24,464 bases of DNA from Candidatus Atribacteria bacterium (GCA_003451675.1 DMCY01000092.1:1-24464), one strand, 5' to 3'; positions 1 to 8,623 are shown, numbered from the stretch's first letter. Made by a program: numbers and translations. Notes: a model not told the origin generated them from the letters alone.

Positions 1-27
1 TAGCTTATAGGTACCTTTTTCTACCAC
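1..27 (-). CDS. Start of a gene truncated by the window edge
   Basis: On the minus strand a strong ribosome binding site (GGAGGT, about 35-40) is followed eight bases later by GTG and nine open codons (VVEKGTYKL) before the window ends. It lies 130 bases downstream of dctM in the same direction, so it may be the next gene of the TRAP/tryptophanase cassette. Nine residues are too few to identify the product. The call rests on the Shine-Dalgarno sequence and spacing only. Confidence 0.45.
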
Positions 28-156
28 AGATTTTACCTCCTTCTCTTAAAATTTATAATATTTTATAGGAAAGATGATATGCATGACTAATTTTATTTTA
101 AGCCAAATGTAAATAATACTAAAAATTAGCACATCTTAGAAATAATTTTATCTTTA

Positions 157-1455
157 TTATTTCCCAAAAATTAATTGAGGTAGCCATACTGATAATTGAG
201 GAATAAAAGTAACCATAAGAAGTACTGGAATATTTCCAAATATTAAATAGGGTATAGTATATCTTAAAAATTCCGGAACCGGTATCTTACCTACTCTAGA
301 AGCTATAAACAAATTAGTCGCTACCGGTGGAGTTAACATTCCTGTACCTTGATTTACTGCTAAAATGGCAGCCATTTGAAGAGGACTTACTCCCAATTTA
401 ATAAAAAGAGGATAAAGTAACGGAGCACAAATTAGCATAGAACTAATATCGTCCATAAGCATTCCAATAATAAGCAACATTGTATTTATTAGCAATAAAA
501 TAACTATTCGATTAGAAGATACTTTCATCATACTATCTGCTAAAATCATTGGCAATTGCTCTAAAGTAAAAATTCTACTTAATATAAGAATAAACATTAT
601 AATAAAATATATAGAACCCAGCATGCTGACACTTTCTTTGGTAACTGATAAAAAATCCTTTATAGATAAATTTCTATAGATAATAAAACCGACCAATAAA
701 GCATAAATTATCCCTACAGCAGCTCCCTCAGTAGGAGTAAATAATCCACCATAAATACCTCCTAAAACTATCACTGGCATCAAAAGTGAAAAAAATCCAC
801 TACGTGCAGAATCTATAATATTATTAAAAGATATTTTTCTAATTTCTTTTATATTAGTATTTTCCCTGCAAAAGAAATAATTAATAATCCCATAAATAAT
901 TATAAGTAGCAATCCGGGAATAACCGTGCTTAACCAACATGCAGCTACTGAGGTACCAGTTATCATTCCAAAAAGAATTAGAGGTATACTAGGAGGTATT
1001 AATTGTCCAAGTAATCCGGAACAAGCAAGTAGAGCAGTAGAATATTTTCTATCATATCCATATCTATCCAATTCAGGTAATATAGCTGCTCCAATAGCAG
1101 TTATAGCTGCTCCAGATGAACCAGTAATTGCCCCATAAAATCCGCAAGAAACAATTACCACAAAACCTAAACCACCCTTAATTTGCCCTACAATACTATT
1201 CATAAAATCTACAATTTTACTTGACATTTTACTTTTTGCCATTAAACCACCTGAAAAGACAAAAAACGGTATTGCCATTAAAGTAAATGAATTTAAATTT
1301 GTAAAAACAGCTGGAATCGCAAAATTAGTGCCAAGTTTAAATACCTTCATCATTCCAAGACATACAATAGCAAAACAAGCAAAAAGCGGCAACCCACTTA
1401 CGATTAAAATGATAAGCAAAATAATAAAAAGAAAAATTATTAGTAAACTACTCAT
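157..1455 (-). CDS. dctM: TRAP transporter large permease subunit, DctM/SiaM family
   Basis: 432 residues, the usual length for a separate DctM subunit. The protein is almost entirely hydrophobic, with about twelve membrane segments. It has glycine- and proline-rich turns typical of the family, such as the GAITGSSGAA stretch near residues 108-117 and the LTPPVATN stretch near residue 375, which resemble the sodium- and substrate-site loops of the IT superfamily. Its start codon lies inside the 3' end of dctQ (8-base overlap), so the two are translationally coupled. With DctQ and DctP it should form a sodium-driven, binding-protein-dependent importer of a carboxylate- or amino-acid-type substrate. 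The substrate cannot be read from this subunit; neighbouring lyases suggest an aromatic or related amino acid. Confidence 0.93.
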   Translation of the reverse strand: MSSLLIIFLFIILLIILIVSGLPLFACFAIVCLGMMKVFKLGTNFAIPAVFTNLNSFTLMAIPFFVFSGGLMAKSKMSSKIVDFMNSIVGQIKGGLGFVVIVSCGFYGAITGSSGAAITAIGAAILPELDRYGYDRKYSTALLACSGLLGQLIPPSIPLILFGMITGTSVAACWLSTVIPGLLLIIIYGIINYFFCRENTNIKEIRKISFNNIIDSARSGFFSLLMPVIVLGGIYGGLFTPTEGAAVGIIYALLVGFIIYRNLSIKDFLSVTKESVSMLGSIYFIIMFILILSRIFTLEQLPMILADSMMKVSSNRIVILLLINTMLLIIGMLMDDISSMLICAPLLYPLFIKLGVSPLQMAAILAVNQGTGMLTPPVATNLFIASRVGKIPVPEFLRYTIPYLIFGNIPVLLMVTFIPQLSVWLPQLIFGK

Positions 1456-1981
1456 TTACATTAACCCCCTTTAGATTCTTAAATTTATTTATAGTATTTA
1501 TTAAATGAGTTAAATTGTGGATTGCCGCTAAAATACTACCCAACACAAAAGAAAGATATACTGTCCACATATCTATCCTTGAAACTAATGAAATTTGTTT
1601 GGTGCTGATAACCCATCTAAATTGAATAATCGACCAATAGGCAAATATTGCAATACAAATTAAACCGATTAACTTAAACAATATTTCTAAGATTATTTTT
1701 ATTTTAGATGATTTTATTAAATTGTCTATGAAGCCAGCACGAAGATGGGAATCTTCTTTCGCAGCTATTGCTATAGCCAGCATATACAGCCAAATAGAAC
1801 TGAATCTAGCTATTTCTTCCCATGAAGAACTCTCAAAATTTATAGTTATTCGTAATAATATTGCCAAATTTACTAATCCAATCATAATAATAAACGAAAT
1901 AATTGATCCCCAATCTTCAATAACATCTATCAACTTCCAGAATATTCTATATAGACTAGAAAAAGTATTATTTTTTTTCAT
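1448..1981 (-). CDS. dctQ: TRAP transporter small permease subunit, DctQ family
   Basis: 177 residues with four predicted membrane segments (about 27-48, 65-82, 97-115 and 141-158), the standard layout of DctQ. The motif around residues 54-60 (SWEEIARFSSIWLY) matches the conserved E-E-x-x-R-x-x-x-x-W region between helices 1 and 2. The start has a good ribosome binding site (GGGGAAAG). It sits between dctP (38-base gap) and dctM (8-base overlap). In the family it scaffolds the large permease in the membrane. The short N-terminal cytoplasmic tail is unremarkable. Confidence 0.88.
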   Translation of the reverse strand: MKKNNTFSSLYRIFWKLIDVIEDWGSIISFIIMIGLVNLAILLRITINFESSSWEEIARFSSIWLYMLAIAIAAKEDSHLRAGFIDNLIKSSKIKIILEILFKLIGLICIAIFAYWSIIQFRWVISTKQISLVSRIDMWTVYLSFVLGSILAAIHNLTHLINTINKFKNLKGVNVNE

Positions 1982-2019
1982 GTATCTTTCCCCTGATGGA
2001 TTTTAATTTATTCATTGGT

Positions 2020-3033
2020 CTATAAATTTTCTAATAAAAAATCTATAAACTCAGTACCAAATGATTCTCTTGAACTATCCCATAAGCCTCCAGGTTTTTT
2101 TGCCAAATTTATCCAGGCTTCTCTCTGTCCAGGTGTAAGCCTGGTTACCACAACTCCTTCTTCTTCAAATTTTTTATAATATTCTTCTTCATTTGCCTGA
2201 GATCTATTATTTACTTTCATAGCTACCTCATCAGCAGTTTCTTGAATAATTTTCTGAAATTCAGAGGGAAGGCTATCAAATAATTTTTTATTAATAAAGA
2301 TACAACAAAAAGCGGGCATCGAATTTATATCAGTAAAATATTTGGTTACATCCCGAAACTGAGTATACACTGTTTCTACTGATTGGTTAGCCTGGCAATC
2401 GACAGTACCGAGTTGAAGAGCAGTAAATACTTCATTCATATCTATAGAAACTACAGGGCCTAATTCTTCGTAATAAATTTTACTAGTAGGATAACCAACC
2501 CTGGTTTTTATCTTTAATTTTGTTATATCTTCTGGGTAAACGACTGGACCTTTCGTACCTGAATAACCCTCAAAGCCAATATTCATAAAACTTAAAAGCT
2601 TAACTCCTAGTTGATCGCAGCCTTTTTCTATATACTTGTATAAAAAACCATCCTTACCAAAGAATTTATAAAAATGATCCCAATCAGTAACAATAAAATC
2701 CAGGTAAATTCCTGAGAGTTGAGAGTAACGAGGACTAGGTGGGAGAAAACCCATTTCTTGAGAACCTCTACTTATATTGTCAAACTCATCCATCCAGTTG
2801 CCTAATTGTTGGACAGGAAAACAATCCATTTTAATTTGTCCATTAGTTCTTTCTTCTACTAATTGAGCAAATTCATACATTCCTGCACCAAGAGGTACAA
2901 TTTTTGGTACCAAAGTACCAATCCTCCACTGGTAAGTCTTGTTTGCTGCATTGCCTTGCAAAGTTAAAGCAAATACGATTACAATTATCAATAATATAAT
3001 ATAACTTAAACTTTTAACCCTTATCCTTTTCAT
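2020..3033 (-). CDS. dctP: TRAP transporter periplasmic substrate-binding protein, DctP family
   Basis: 337 residues. A Sec signal peptide is clear: basic MKRIRVK, hydrophobic core about 8-25, and a likely cleavage after GNAA near residue 30. The mature protein shows the DctP signature: an arginine (R178, in KTRVG) that in characterised relatives forms a salt bridge with the substrate carboxylate, followed by the M-N-E-V-F-T-A-L-Q-L-G-T-V-D block at 199-212. This is the extracytoplasmic partner that captures substrate and delivers it to DctQM. A ribosome binding site (AAAGGAGGT) precedes the start. It follows two tryptophanase-family genes (156-base gap, same strand). That suggests an amino-acid or keto-acid ligand rather than a C4-dicarboxylate, which is an inference from context. 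Confidence 0.93.
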   Translation of the reverse strand: MKRIRVKSLSYIILLIIVIVFALTLQGNAANKTYQWRIGTLVPKIVPLGAGMYEFAQLVEERTNGQIKMDCFPVQQLGNWMDEFDNISRGSQEMGFLPPSPRYSQLSGIYLDFIVTDWDHFYKFFGKDGFLYKYIEKGCDQLGVKLLSFMNIGFEGYSGTKGPVVYPEDITKLKIKTRVGYPTSKIYYEELGPVVSIDMNEVFTALQLGTVDCQANQSVETVYTQFRDVTKYFTDINSMPAFCCIFINKKLFDSLPSEFQKIIQETADEVAMKVNNRSQANEEEYYKKFEEEGVVVTRLTPGQREAWINLAKKPGGLWDSSRESFGTEFIDFLLENL

Positions 3034-3189
3034 TTTACAATTACCTCCTTTTAATAAACGTAGTTTTTATTTTTAATTACTAATACTTATTTTTAAATAT
3101 TCATCAACTAACTCACCTCACATCAAAAATATTTTTACTTTCTCCGCAATTTCTGTAGTAATATTGTTTATAATATTTAACCGTAATTA

Positions 3190-4578
3190 TTAGCTAAGTT
3201 TCTCTAAACGATATTGAAAAATTCTTAGGAATTCATTCTTAGGAACCCATTTAATTCTAAAACCTTTCAATTTTTTTCCTAAATCCATTGCAGTTTTAAT
3301 CCCCTCAGCAGCATATTCAATTTGACTATCAGTATAGACCCTACGAGGAATCGCATATCGTACTAACTCAAAAGGAGGAGACATAAGTTTTCCAGTTTCA
3401 GGATCTGTTCTACTCCATCCTAAACTTGACGGACTTTCAATGCCCATAACACCAGATTCAATATAGGTTTGCACTGCTAAAACTTGCGCAACAAATTCTT
3501 CTTTTGGTATATGAGGATAAGTTTTTCTGGCATCTACATATATTGCATGTCCTCCTGATGGTTCATAAATTGGAACTCCTTTTTTACGCAATAGGTCACC
3601 TAAAAGCTTTACTTGTCCTATTCTTGATGCTAAATAATCATATTCCAAACCTTCATTTAACCCTATAGCTAAAGCTTCCAAATCTCTACCTGAAAGACCT
3701 CCATATGTTATATACCCTTCAAATTGAATCAACATAGCAGACATCTTTTCATAAAAGTCTTTATCGTTAGTGGCAATAAGACCACCCATATTAACCAAAG
3801 CACCTTTCTTTGAACTCATATGCATAATATCAGCATATGAGTATATCTCACGACATATTTCTCGTATCGATTTATTCTTATAACCAGGCTCTCTTTCTTT
3901 AATAAAAAAGGCATTTTCCGCAATACGAGCAGAATCAATTATCACCTTTATCCCATTTTTATGAGCAATTTTGCTAGCCTCTTTAACGTTAGCCATAGAG
4001 ACTGGTTGCCCAGCAGTAAAGTTGTTAGTAAGCACGATGTTGAGAAATGGTATATTTTTAGCCCCCTTCTTTTTAATAAGGTCTTCAAATTTATTCAGAT
4101 CTATATTTCCTTTAAAATCCCCGAGGGCTTGAGTATCCAATGCTTCCTCAGGATATAGATTAATGGGATTTAATCCTAAGCGTCTTGTATGTACTTCAGT
4201 AGTACCATAATGAGCATTTGCAGGGACAATTCCTCCAGGCTTTTCGAAAAGACAAGTACAAATGATATTTTCGGCAGCTCTCCCCTGATGAGTTGCTAAT
4301 ACATATTTAAAACCTGTAAATTTTTTAACTGCTTCTTCTAGGTGATACCAATTCTTACAACAAAAATACGATTCATCTCCTTTCATCATTCCGGCCCATT
4401 GATCCTGACTCATAGCCGAGGTTCCACTATCTGTTTCAAAATTAATAGGAATATCTTCAGCTTTTAAAAATCCAGTACAATAATCTGCTTCTTTGATAAT
4501 CCTTTCTCTTTCTTCTTTAGTATTCCATTTTATCGGCTCAACAACTTTGATTCTATAAGGTGTCATTATTCTTCTCAT
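3190..4578 (-). CDS. Tryptophanase/tyrosine phenol-lyase-like beta-eliminating lyase, specificity unclear
   Basis: 462 residues, full length for the PLP fold-type I beta-eliminating lyases. The PLP machinery is intact: Y71, R100 in THQGR, D215 and R218 in IIDSAR, the lysine K257 in MSSKKG that forms the Schiff base, and R407 before AIPRR that binds the substrate carboxylate. By my alignment the side-chain-specificity positions match neither known enzyme. Tyrosine phenol-lyase T124 and tryptophanase D137 correspond here to G125. The tyrosine phenol-lyase R381 position is S382. The tryptophanase H463 position is I453. The substrate is therefore probably not simply tryptophan or tyrosine. The start is chosen by the AGGAGT site just upstream. 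It lies 116 bases downstream of tnaA and 156 bases upstream of dctP, so it is likely co-expressed with both. Confidence 0.88.
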   Translation of the reverse strand: MRRIMTPYRIKVVEPIKWNTKEERERIIKEADYCTGFLKAEDIPINFETDSGTSAMSQDQWAGMMKGDESYFCCKNWYHLEEAVKKFTGFKYVLATHQGRAAENIICTCLFEKPGGIVPANAHYGTTEVHTRRLGLNPINLYPEEALDTQALGDFKGNIDLNKFEDLIKKKGAKNIPFLNIVLTNNFTAGQPVSMANVKEASKIAHKNGIKVIIDSARIAENAFFIKEREPGYKNKSIREICREIYSYADIMHMSSKKGALVNMGGLIATNDKDFYEKMSAMLIQFEGYITYGGLSGRDLEALAIGLNEGLEYDYLASRIGQVKLLGDLLRKKGVPIYEPSGGHAIYVDARKTYPHIPKEEFVAQVLAVQTYIESGVMGIESPSSLGWSRTDPETGKLMSPPFELVRYAIPRRVYTDSQIEYAAEGIKTAMDLGKKLKGFRIKWVPKNEFLRIFQYRLEKLS

Positions 4579-4694
4579 TTCATACTCCTCTCAAAAAATA
4601 ATATGTTTATTAAATTTATCAAGTAAGTATCAAAAATGATACTTACGACCTTCAAATGACAAAACTCTTAAATTACAATTGTTTTCATTTATAT

Positions 4695-6080
4695 TTATAT
4701 AAGTTTGAAACGAGAAAGAAAATGCCTTAAAACAGGTGGTTCATAAGTAAGTTTAAGGCCTTTTATTTTATCTCGCTTTTTAGTAAGTTGTCTAAATCCC
4801 TCTGCTACTACATCCATGTGACGATCCGTATAGACCCTTCTGGGAACTGCTAAACGGAATAACTCCATTTTAGGGTAAATAACCTCTCCTGGTTTTTTGC
4901 CTGCCTTGGCAAAGGCAAGTGTGCCCAAACCTATCCCTCTAACTCCTGCTTCTACATAAATAGCAACTCCTAAAGCATCTGCTGGAAATTGACTTAAAGG
5001 TAAATGAGGTAAAAATGCGTGAGCATCCACATAAACTCCACTACCTCCTACAGGTTTTACAACATCTACCCCTATATCATCTAATTGTTTTCCTAAGTAT
5101 TGCACTTGTCTTACTCGGTAAGCCATATAATCATCATCAACCATTTCATATAAACCTTGTGCTAAAGCTTCTAAATCTCTACCAGCTAGACCACCATAAG
5201 TAACAAATCCCTCATTTAAGACTATATGTGGTAATATTTTTCTATATAGCTCTTCATCATTCAAGCCAATAAATCCACCTATATTCACAAGGGGATCTTT
5301 TTTAGCGCTCATTGTACAACCATCAGCATAAGTAAATTGCTCTTTTACAATCTCAGCAATAGTCTTATTTTGATAACCTTCTTCGTGTTGTTGAATAAAG
5401 TATGCATTCTCAGCGCAACGCGCCGCATCAATAAAAACAGGGATATGATTTTTATCAGCTAATTTTTTTACTGCCTTTAAATTAGCCATAGAAACTGGCT
5501 GTCCTCCACCAGTATTATTGGTAATAGTTATCATAATAAAAGGTATTTTTTCCCGTCCTTCTTTATCTATTACAGATTTTAATTTATTCAAGTCAATATT
5601 ACCTTTAAAGGGTACAACCGCTTTTGAATCATAAGCAATATCAGCCACACATTCGATTGCAGTTCCCCCTTTATCTTTTACCTGAGCACCGGTGGAATCA
5701 AAAGGCATGTTAAATGGTACAATATCCCCTTTCTTGATTAGAACTTTAAAAAGAAAACTCTCTGCTGGTCTTCCCTGATGAGTAGGGATAACATACTTAA
5801 AGCCTAGGATTTTCTGAACAGCTTCTTTAAAGCGAAAGAAACTTCTAGCGCCAGCATATGATTCATCTCCCATCATCATTACACTCCACTGTTTATTACT
5901 CATTGCTGAAGTTCCACTATCGGTTAAAAGATCAATATAGATATTTTCTGCTCTAAGATTGAAAACATTATAATAAGCCTCTTTAATCTTTTTTTCTCTC
6001 TCCTCCCGGCTAATTAATTTAATAGGTTCAATAACTTTAATTCTAAAGGGTTCTGCCAAAACCCTTTCTTTTTCTATCAT
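4695..6080 (-). CDS. tnaA: Tryptophanase (tryptophan indole-lyase)
   Basis: 461 residues. Tryptophanase splits L-tryptophan into indole, pyruvate and ammonia using PLP. Conserved catalytic residues are Y75, R104 in THQGR, D218 and R221 in FIDAAR, the PLP lysine K260 in MSAKKD, and R409 before AVPRR. Three positions that separate tryptophanase from tyrosine phenol-lyase side with tryptophanase: D128 (E. coli TnaA D137), L385 (hydrophobic, where tyrosine phenol-lyase has R381) and H453 (E. coli H463). One oddity is GGSGVYVD at 345-352, where both reference enzymes have GGHA. A ribosome binding site AGGAGG precedes the ATG. RidA upstream, a second lyase and a TRAP transporter downstream suggest a catabolic operon. 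I see no TnaC-like leader peptide. Confidence 0.87.
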   Translation of the reverse strand: MIEKERVLAEPFRIKVIEPIKLISREEREKKIKEAYYNVFNLRAENIYIDLLTDSGTSAMSNKQWSVMMMGDESYAGARSFFRFKEAVQKILGFKYVIPTHQGRPAESFLFKVLIKKGDIVPFNMPFDSTGAQVKDKGGTAIECVADIAYDSKAVVPFKGNIDLNKLKSVIDKEGREKIPFIMITITNNTGGGQPVSMANLKAVKKLADKNHIPVFIDAARCAENAYFIQQHEEGYQNKTIAEIVKEQFTYADGCTMSAKKDPLVNIGGFIGLNDEELYRKILPHIVLNEGFVTYGGLAGRDLEALAQGLYEMVDDDYMAYRVRQVQYLGKQLDDIGVDVVKPVGGSGVYVDAHAFLPHLPLSQFPADALGVAIYVEAGVRGIGLGTLAFAKAGKKPGEVIYPKMELFRLAVPRRVYTDRHMDVVAEGFRQLTKKRDKIKGLKLTYEPPVLRHFLSRFKLI

Positions 6081-6120
6081 TTTTTAACCTCCTACTTTTT
6101 ATTCAATTCTATTTTATCAA

Positions 6121-6230
6121 AACCCAGCCCTTACAGACGTGGTGCGTATCTATACAGACTATCGTGTGTCCCGGCTTGCCGGAAAATTGCTTTCATCCCC
6201 ACCCTTACAGCCGGGGAGTTCCACTATATT
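6121..6230 (-). other. Structured GC-rich island, possible IS605-type end remnant
   Basis: The 180-base gap between tnaA and ridA holds a stretch much richer in G and C than its surroundings. It contains a compact hairpin (CCGGC-TT-GCCGG, 6171-6182). The segment CCCTTACAG occurs twice (6128-6136 and 6202-6210). On the minus strand the second copy reads CTCCCCGGCTGTAAGGGTGGGG, which resembles the structured right end (omega-RNA tail) next to IS200/IS605 tnpB genes. No transposase or tnpB is nearby. I read it as a mobile-element footprint, but it could be a transcript-processing or attenuator structure between tnaA and ridA. Confidence 0.3.
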
Positions 6231-6260
6231 AAAGTTTATTTTCTATTTCTCTTTTTTATT

Positions 6261-6650
6261 TTAGTCAGGGAAATATGCTATTGCTTCAATCTCCACAGCT
6301 GCATCCTTTGGTAGACAAGCTACTTCTATACAACTTCTTGCCGGAAATTCTTCCTTAAAATATTCCGCATAAATCTGATTAAACTTAGAAAAATCATTCA
6401 TGTCTTTTAAAAATACCGTTGTTTTTACTATATTTTTTAAAGTAACGGAGTACATATCTAAAAGTGCAATTAAATTTTCTAATACTTGTTTAGTTTGTTC
6501 TTGTATACCTCCCCTTACTATGTCCCCTTTTTCGGGATCTATAGGAAGTTGCCCAGATATAAACAGCATTTTCCCTACTTTTACTGCTGGAGAATAAGGG
6601 CCGATTGCAGGGGGAATTTTTTTACTATTAATAATAATTTTCTTTTCCAT
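6261..6650 (-). CDS. ridA: RidA family reactive intermediate/imine deaminase
   Basis: 129 residues, full length for RidA (YjgF/YER057c/UK114). RidA hydrolyses the enamine/imine 2-aminoacrylate, released by PLP-dependent lyases, to pyruvate and ammonia, protecting PLP enzymes from inactivation. The catalytic arginine R105 in PARSC and the glutamate E120 in VEIEAIA are both present at the same numbers as in E. coli RidA, as is the N-terminal IGPYSPA motif. It acts as a cytosolic trimer in characterised members. Its place directly upstream of two aminoacrylate-producing lyases matches that role. An AGGAAGG site precedes the ATG. Confidence 0.95.
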   Translation of the reverse strand: MEKKIIINSKKIPPAIGPYSPAVKVGKMLFISGQLPIDPEKGDIVRGGIQEQTKQVLENLIALLDMYSVTLKNIVKTTVFLKDMNDFSKFNQIYAEYFKEEFPARSCIEVACLPKDAAVEIEAIAYFPD

Positions 6651-6730
6651 AAGTCTTTCCTTCCTTTCTTTTTATACCAATAGATTCCTTAATCTAAAGA
6701 TCTGAATAAATACAAAAATACAAATACTGC

Positions 6731-7423
6731 TTAAATTTTTTCTCTCTTCTTTTTAGATTTTAATTCCTCCATATAATTATAGATAGTATAACGGGAGACA
6801 TTAATTTCAGCAGCAAGTTGATTAATTGCTCCTTTAATTAAAAAACCTCCCTTCTCATCAACTATCTTTGCTACCATTAATTTATCGCCTTTTTGCATCA
6901 TAGATACTGGCTTACCTACTTTTTCAATAGCTTCTTCAATAATATTTTCCAGAACTTCATCTACATCACCAGTAAAAGTTTCTGTTTCTTCTTTTGATTT
7001 TCCCTTATCTAAATCAATAGTAGTACAAAGTTCTTCCACAATTTTATTAAACATTAAATGCTCAGTAAGATCATAATTAATACACAAACAACCAATAATC
7101 TTTTTTTGATCATCTCTAATAAAGACACTGGAAGACCTTAATATTTTTCCATCCTTGGTTTTAGTTTTATAATTTACTATTTTGTCTTCCTTTCTTTTTC
7201 CATAACCACCTTTGCGCCAAACTGATAAAGCAAAATCAGTAATGGGATCGCCAATTTTTCTTCCCGTAACATGTCCATTTTGTATATCTACGATAGAATG
7301 TTGAGGCCTGTTAAAATCATGTAATACTACTTCACAATTTTTACCAAACATTTGAGCTATAGTTTTTGCAACCGGAATAAATTTTTTCAAATCAGGGTGG
7401 ATTTTCTTACTTGATGAGTCCAT
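6731..7423 (-). CDS. YheO-type PAS domain / helix-turn-helix transcriptional regulator
   Basis: 230 residues. Residues 10-120 match the YheO-like PAS domain: the CEVVLHDF segment at 30-37, the NGHVTGRKIGDPITDF block at 49-64, and the GCLCINYD strand at 111-118. Residues about 180-222 form a C-terminal helix-turn-helix (INQLAAEINVSRYTIYNYMEEL), whose recognition helix is the SRYTIYNYM segment. Related proteins include DauR of Pseudomonas, which senses an amino-acid metabolite. It is the first gene of the cassette and is likely to control ridA, tnaA, the second lyase and the TRAP genes in response to their substrate, which is an inference from position. The ribosome binding site is AAAGAGG. The ligand is unknown. 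Confidence 0.88.
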   Translation of the reverse strand: MDSSSKKIHPDLKKFIPVAKTIAQMFGKNCEVVLHDFNRPQHSIVDIQNGHVTGRKIGDPITDFALSVWRKGGYGKRKEDKIVNYKTKTKDGKILRSSSVFIRDDQKKIIGCLCINYDLTEHLMFNKIVEELCTTIDLDKGKSKEETETFTGDVDEVLENIIEEAIEKVGKPVSMMQKGDKLMVAKIVDEKGGFLIKGAINQLAAEINVSRYTIYNYMEELKSKKKREKI

Positions 7424-7483
7424 TATAAACCTCTTTTAATTATTTTATTAAAATATTTTAGTAATTATTAATATTTTTGTATA

Positions 7484-7512
7484 ATAATATAATATATTTT
7501 TTAAAAAATCAA
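7484..7512 (-). promoter_or_regulatory. Predicted sigma-70 promoter for the YheO-type regulator
   Basis: Minus strand: TTGATT (7507-7512), 17-base spacer, TATTAT (7484-7489), about 60 bases before the regulator start. The whole 7424-7780 gap is extremely A+T rich, so chance matches are likely. Apart from this I see no gene or clear structure between 7424 and 7780. Confidence 0.4.
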
Positions 7513-7780
7513 GCTTTTTTGAAAAATATTTTAAAAATTTTCTTTTTAACATAAAACAATCTAATTATTATTTTTTTTAATAGAAATGAAAAAAATTAAA
7601 ATAGATAAGTAAAATAGAAAATATAATTTTAATTAAGAAATCCTAATAATGCAGTGATTTTGAGGAAGACAGATTACGAAATAACGCTTATATGAGCAAA
7701 TTTTTAATTGAGCTATACTTTATCTCTCAAAAATTGCCCTTTTGAACTGATTTTTTCACACCTTTAAGTTCTGAAATTGT

Positions 7781-8544
7781 CTATTTTCTTCCATTAAGCC
7801 CTGCATCTGCCTGGGGGCCGCCTTCCACAAACCTTCCGGTGGTATTGATAAAATATTTGGTATCATCATCAAGATATTTATCAGGTATCACATAGTTAAT
7901 TACTTTCTCTCTGATATCTTTTTGTAAAGTATTATTAAGAACATCCGGGCTGTGCTGGGCGGCGATTATTACTGCAGTAACTTTTTTAGGAATTCCGTTT
8001 TCGTATTCAACTGTAACCTGAGATTTTCCATCAGGCCGAAGGTAGGGAAGTATCTTTTCTTTCTTAACCGGGTCAGCCGATAAGCTAATTTATGAGCCAG
8101 CATTATCGGGAGGGGCATCAGCTCTGGTGTCTCATTGCAAGCATAGCCGAACATCATCCCCTGGTCGCCTGCCCCGGTAAGAGAAACATCTTCTTCTCCT
8201 GCTCTCGCCTCTAAAGATTTATCCACTCCCATTGATATGTCTTTGGCCTGTCCGTTAATAAAGACCGAAATTGTGCAGTTGGGATTAAGGCCGTAACAGC
8301 TTTCGGTATATCCTATATCTTTAATGGTCTGGCGCACTATTTTGGGGATATCGGGATAATAGGATGATTTTATCTGCCCGGCAACAGTGATATTTTCAGC
8401 ACTCACCAGGGCTTCTATTCCTACTCTTCCGCTTGGGTCTTTCTCTAAAACTGAATCTAAAATTGCGTCGGTTATCTGATCGGCAATCTTATCCGGATGT
8501 CCCTCGGTAACTGATTCTGAAGTGAATAAGTATTTGTTATTCAT
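7781..8544 (-). pseudogene. metK: S-adenosylmethionine synthetase, frameshifted and C-terminally truncated
   Basis: MetK makes S-adenosylmethionine from methionine and ATP. The N-terminal frame (8544 down to about 8078) has the family motifs [13 protein letters not shown] (residues 7-19) and [11 protein letters not shown]. Near 8077 the frame is lost. The homology resumes in another frame (8077-7781: [20 protein letters not shown], then [22 protein letters not shown]) and stops at TAG (7781-7783) just after GLNGRK. About 250 residues are recognisable against roughly 390 in a whole enzyme. The lost part includes the glycine-rich GGGAFSGKD region. No remaining C-terminal homology is visible in 7640-7780. 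The gene cannot yield active enzyme, yet its SAM-I riboswitch is intact. A functional metK probably exists elsewhere. Confidence 0.9.
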
Positions 8545-8577
8545 ATTAAATTCCTCCTTTATTTTTTTGTTTTTTAA

Positions 8578-8616
8578 TCCAAAAATAAAAAAACCTCTTC
8601 AAAACCGAAGAGGTAA
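8578..8616 (-). terminator. Intrinsic terminator, expression platform of the SAM riboswitch
   Basis: Minus strand: a perfect 8-bp stem ACCTCTTC / GAAGAGGT (8614-8607 with 8600-8593) with a six-base loop, followed directly by a T-rich tract. It lies between the riboswitch aptamer and the metK start, where the SAM-bound state would favour termination. Confidence 0.9.
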
Positions 8617-8623
8617 TTTTCAT

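Noticed and set aside
4695..6080. Tyrosine phenol-lyase for the first lyase gene
   Set aside because: The positions of tyrosine phenol-lyase T124 and R381 carry D128 and L385, and H453 matches tryptophanase H463.
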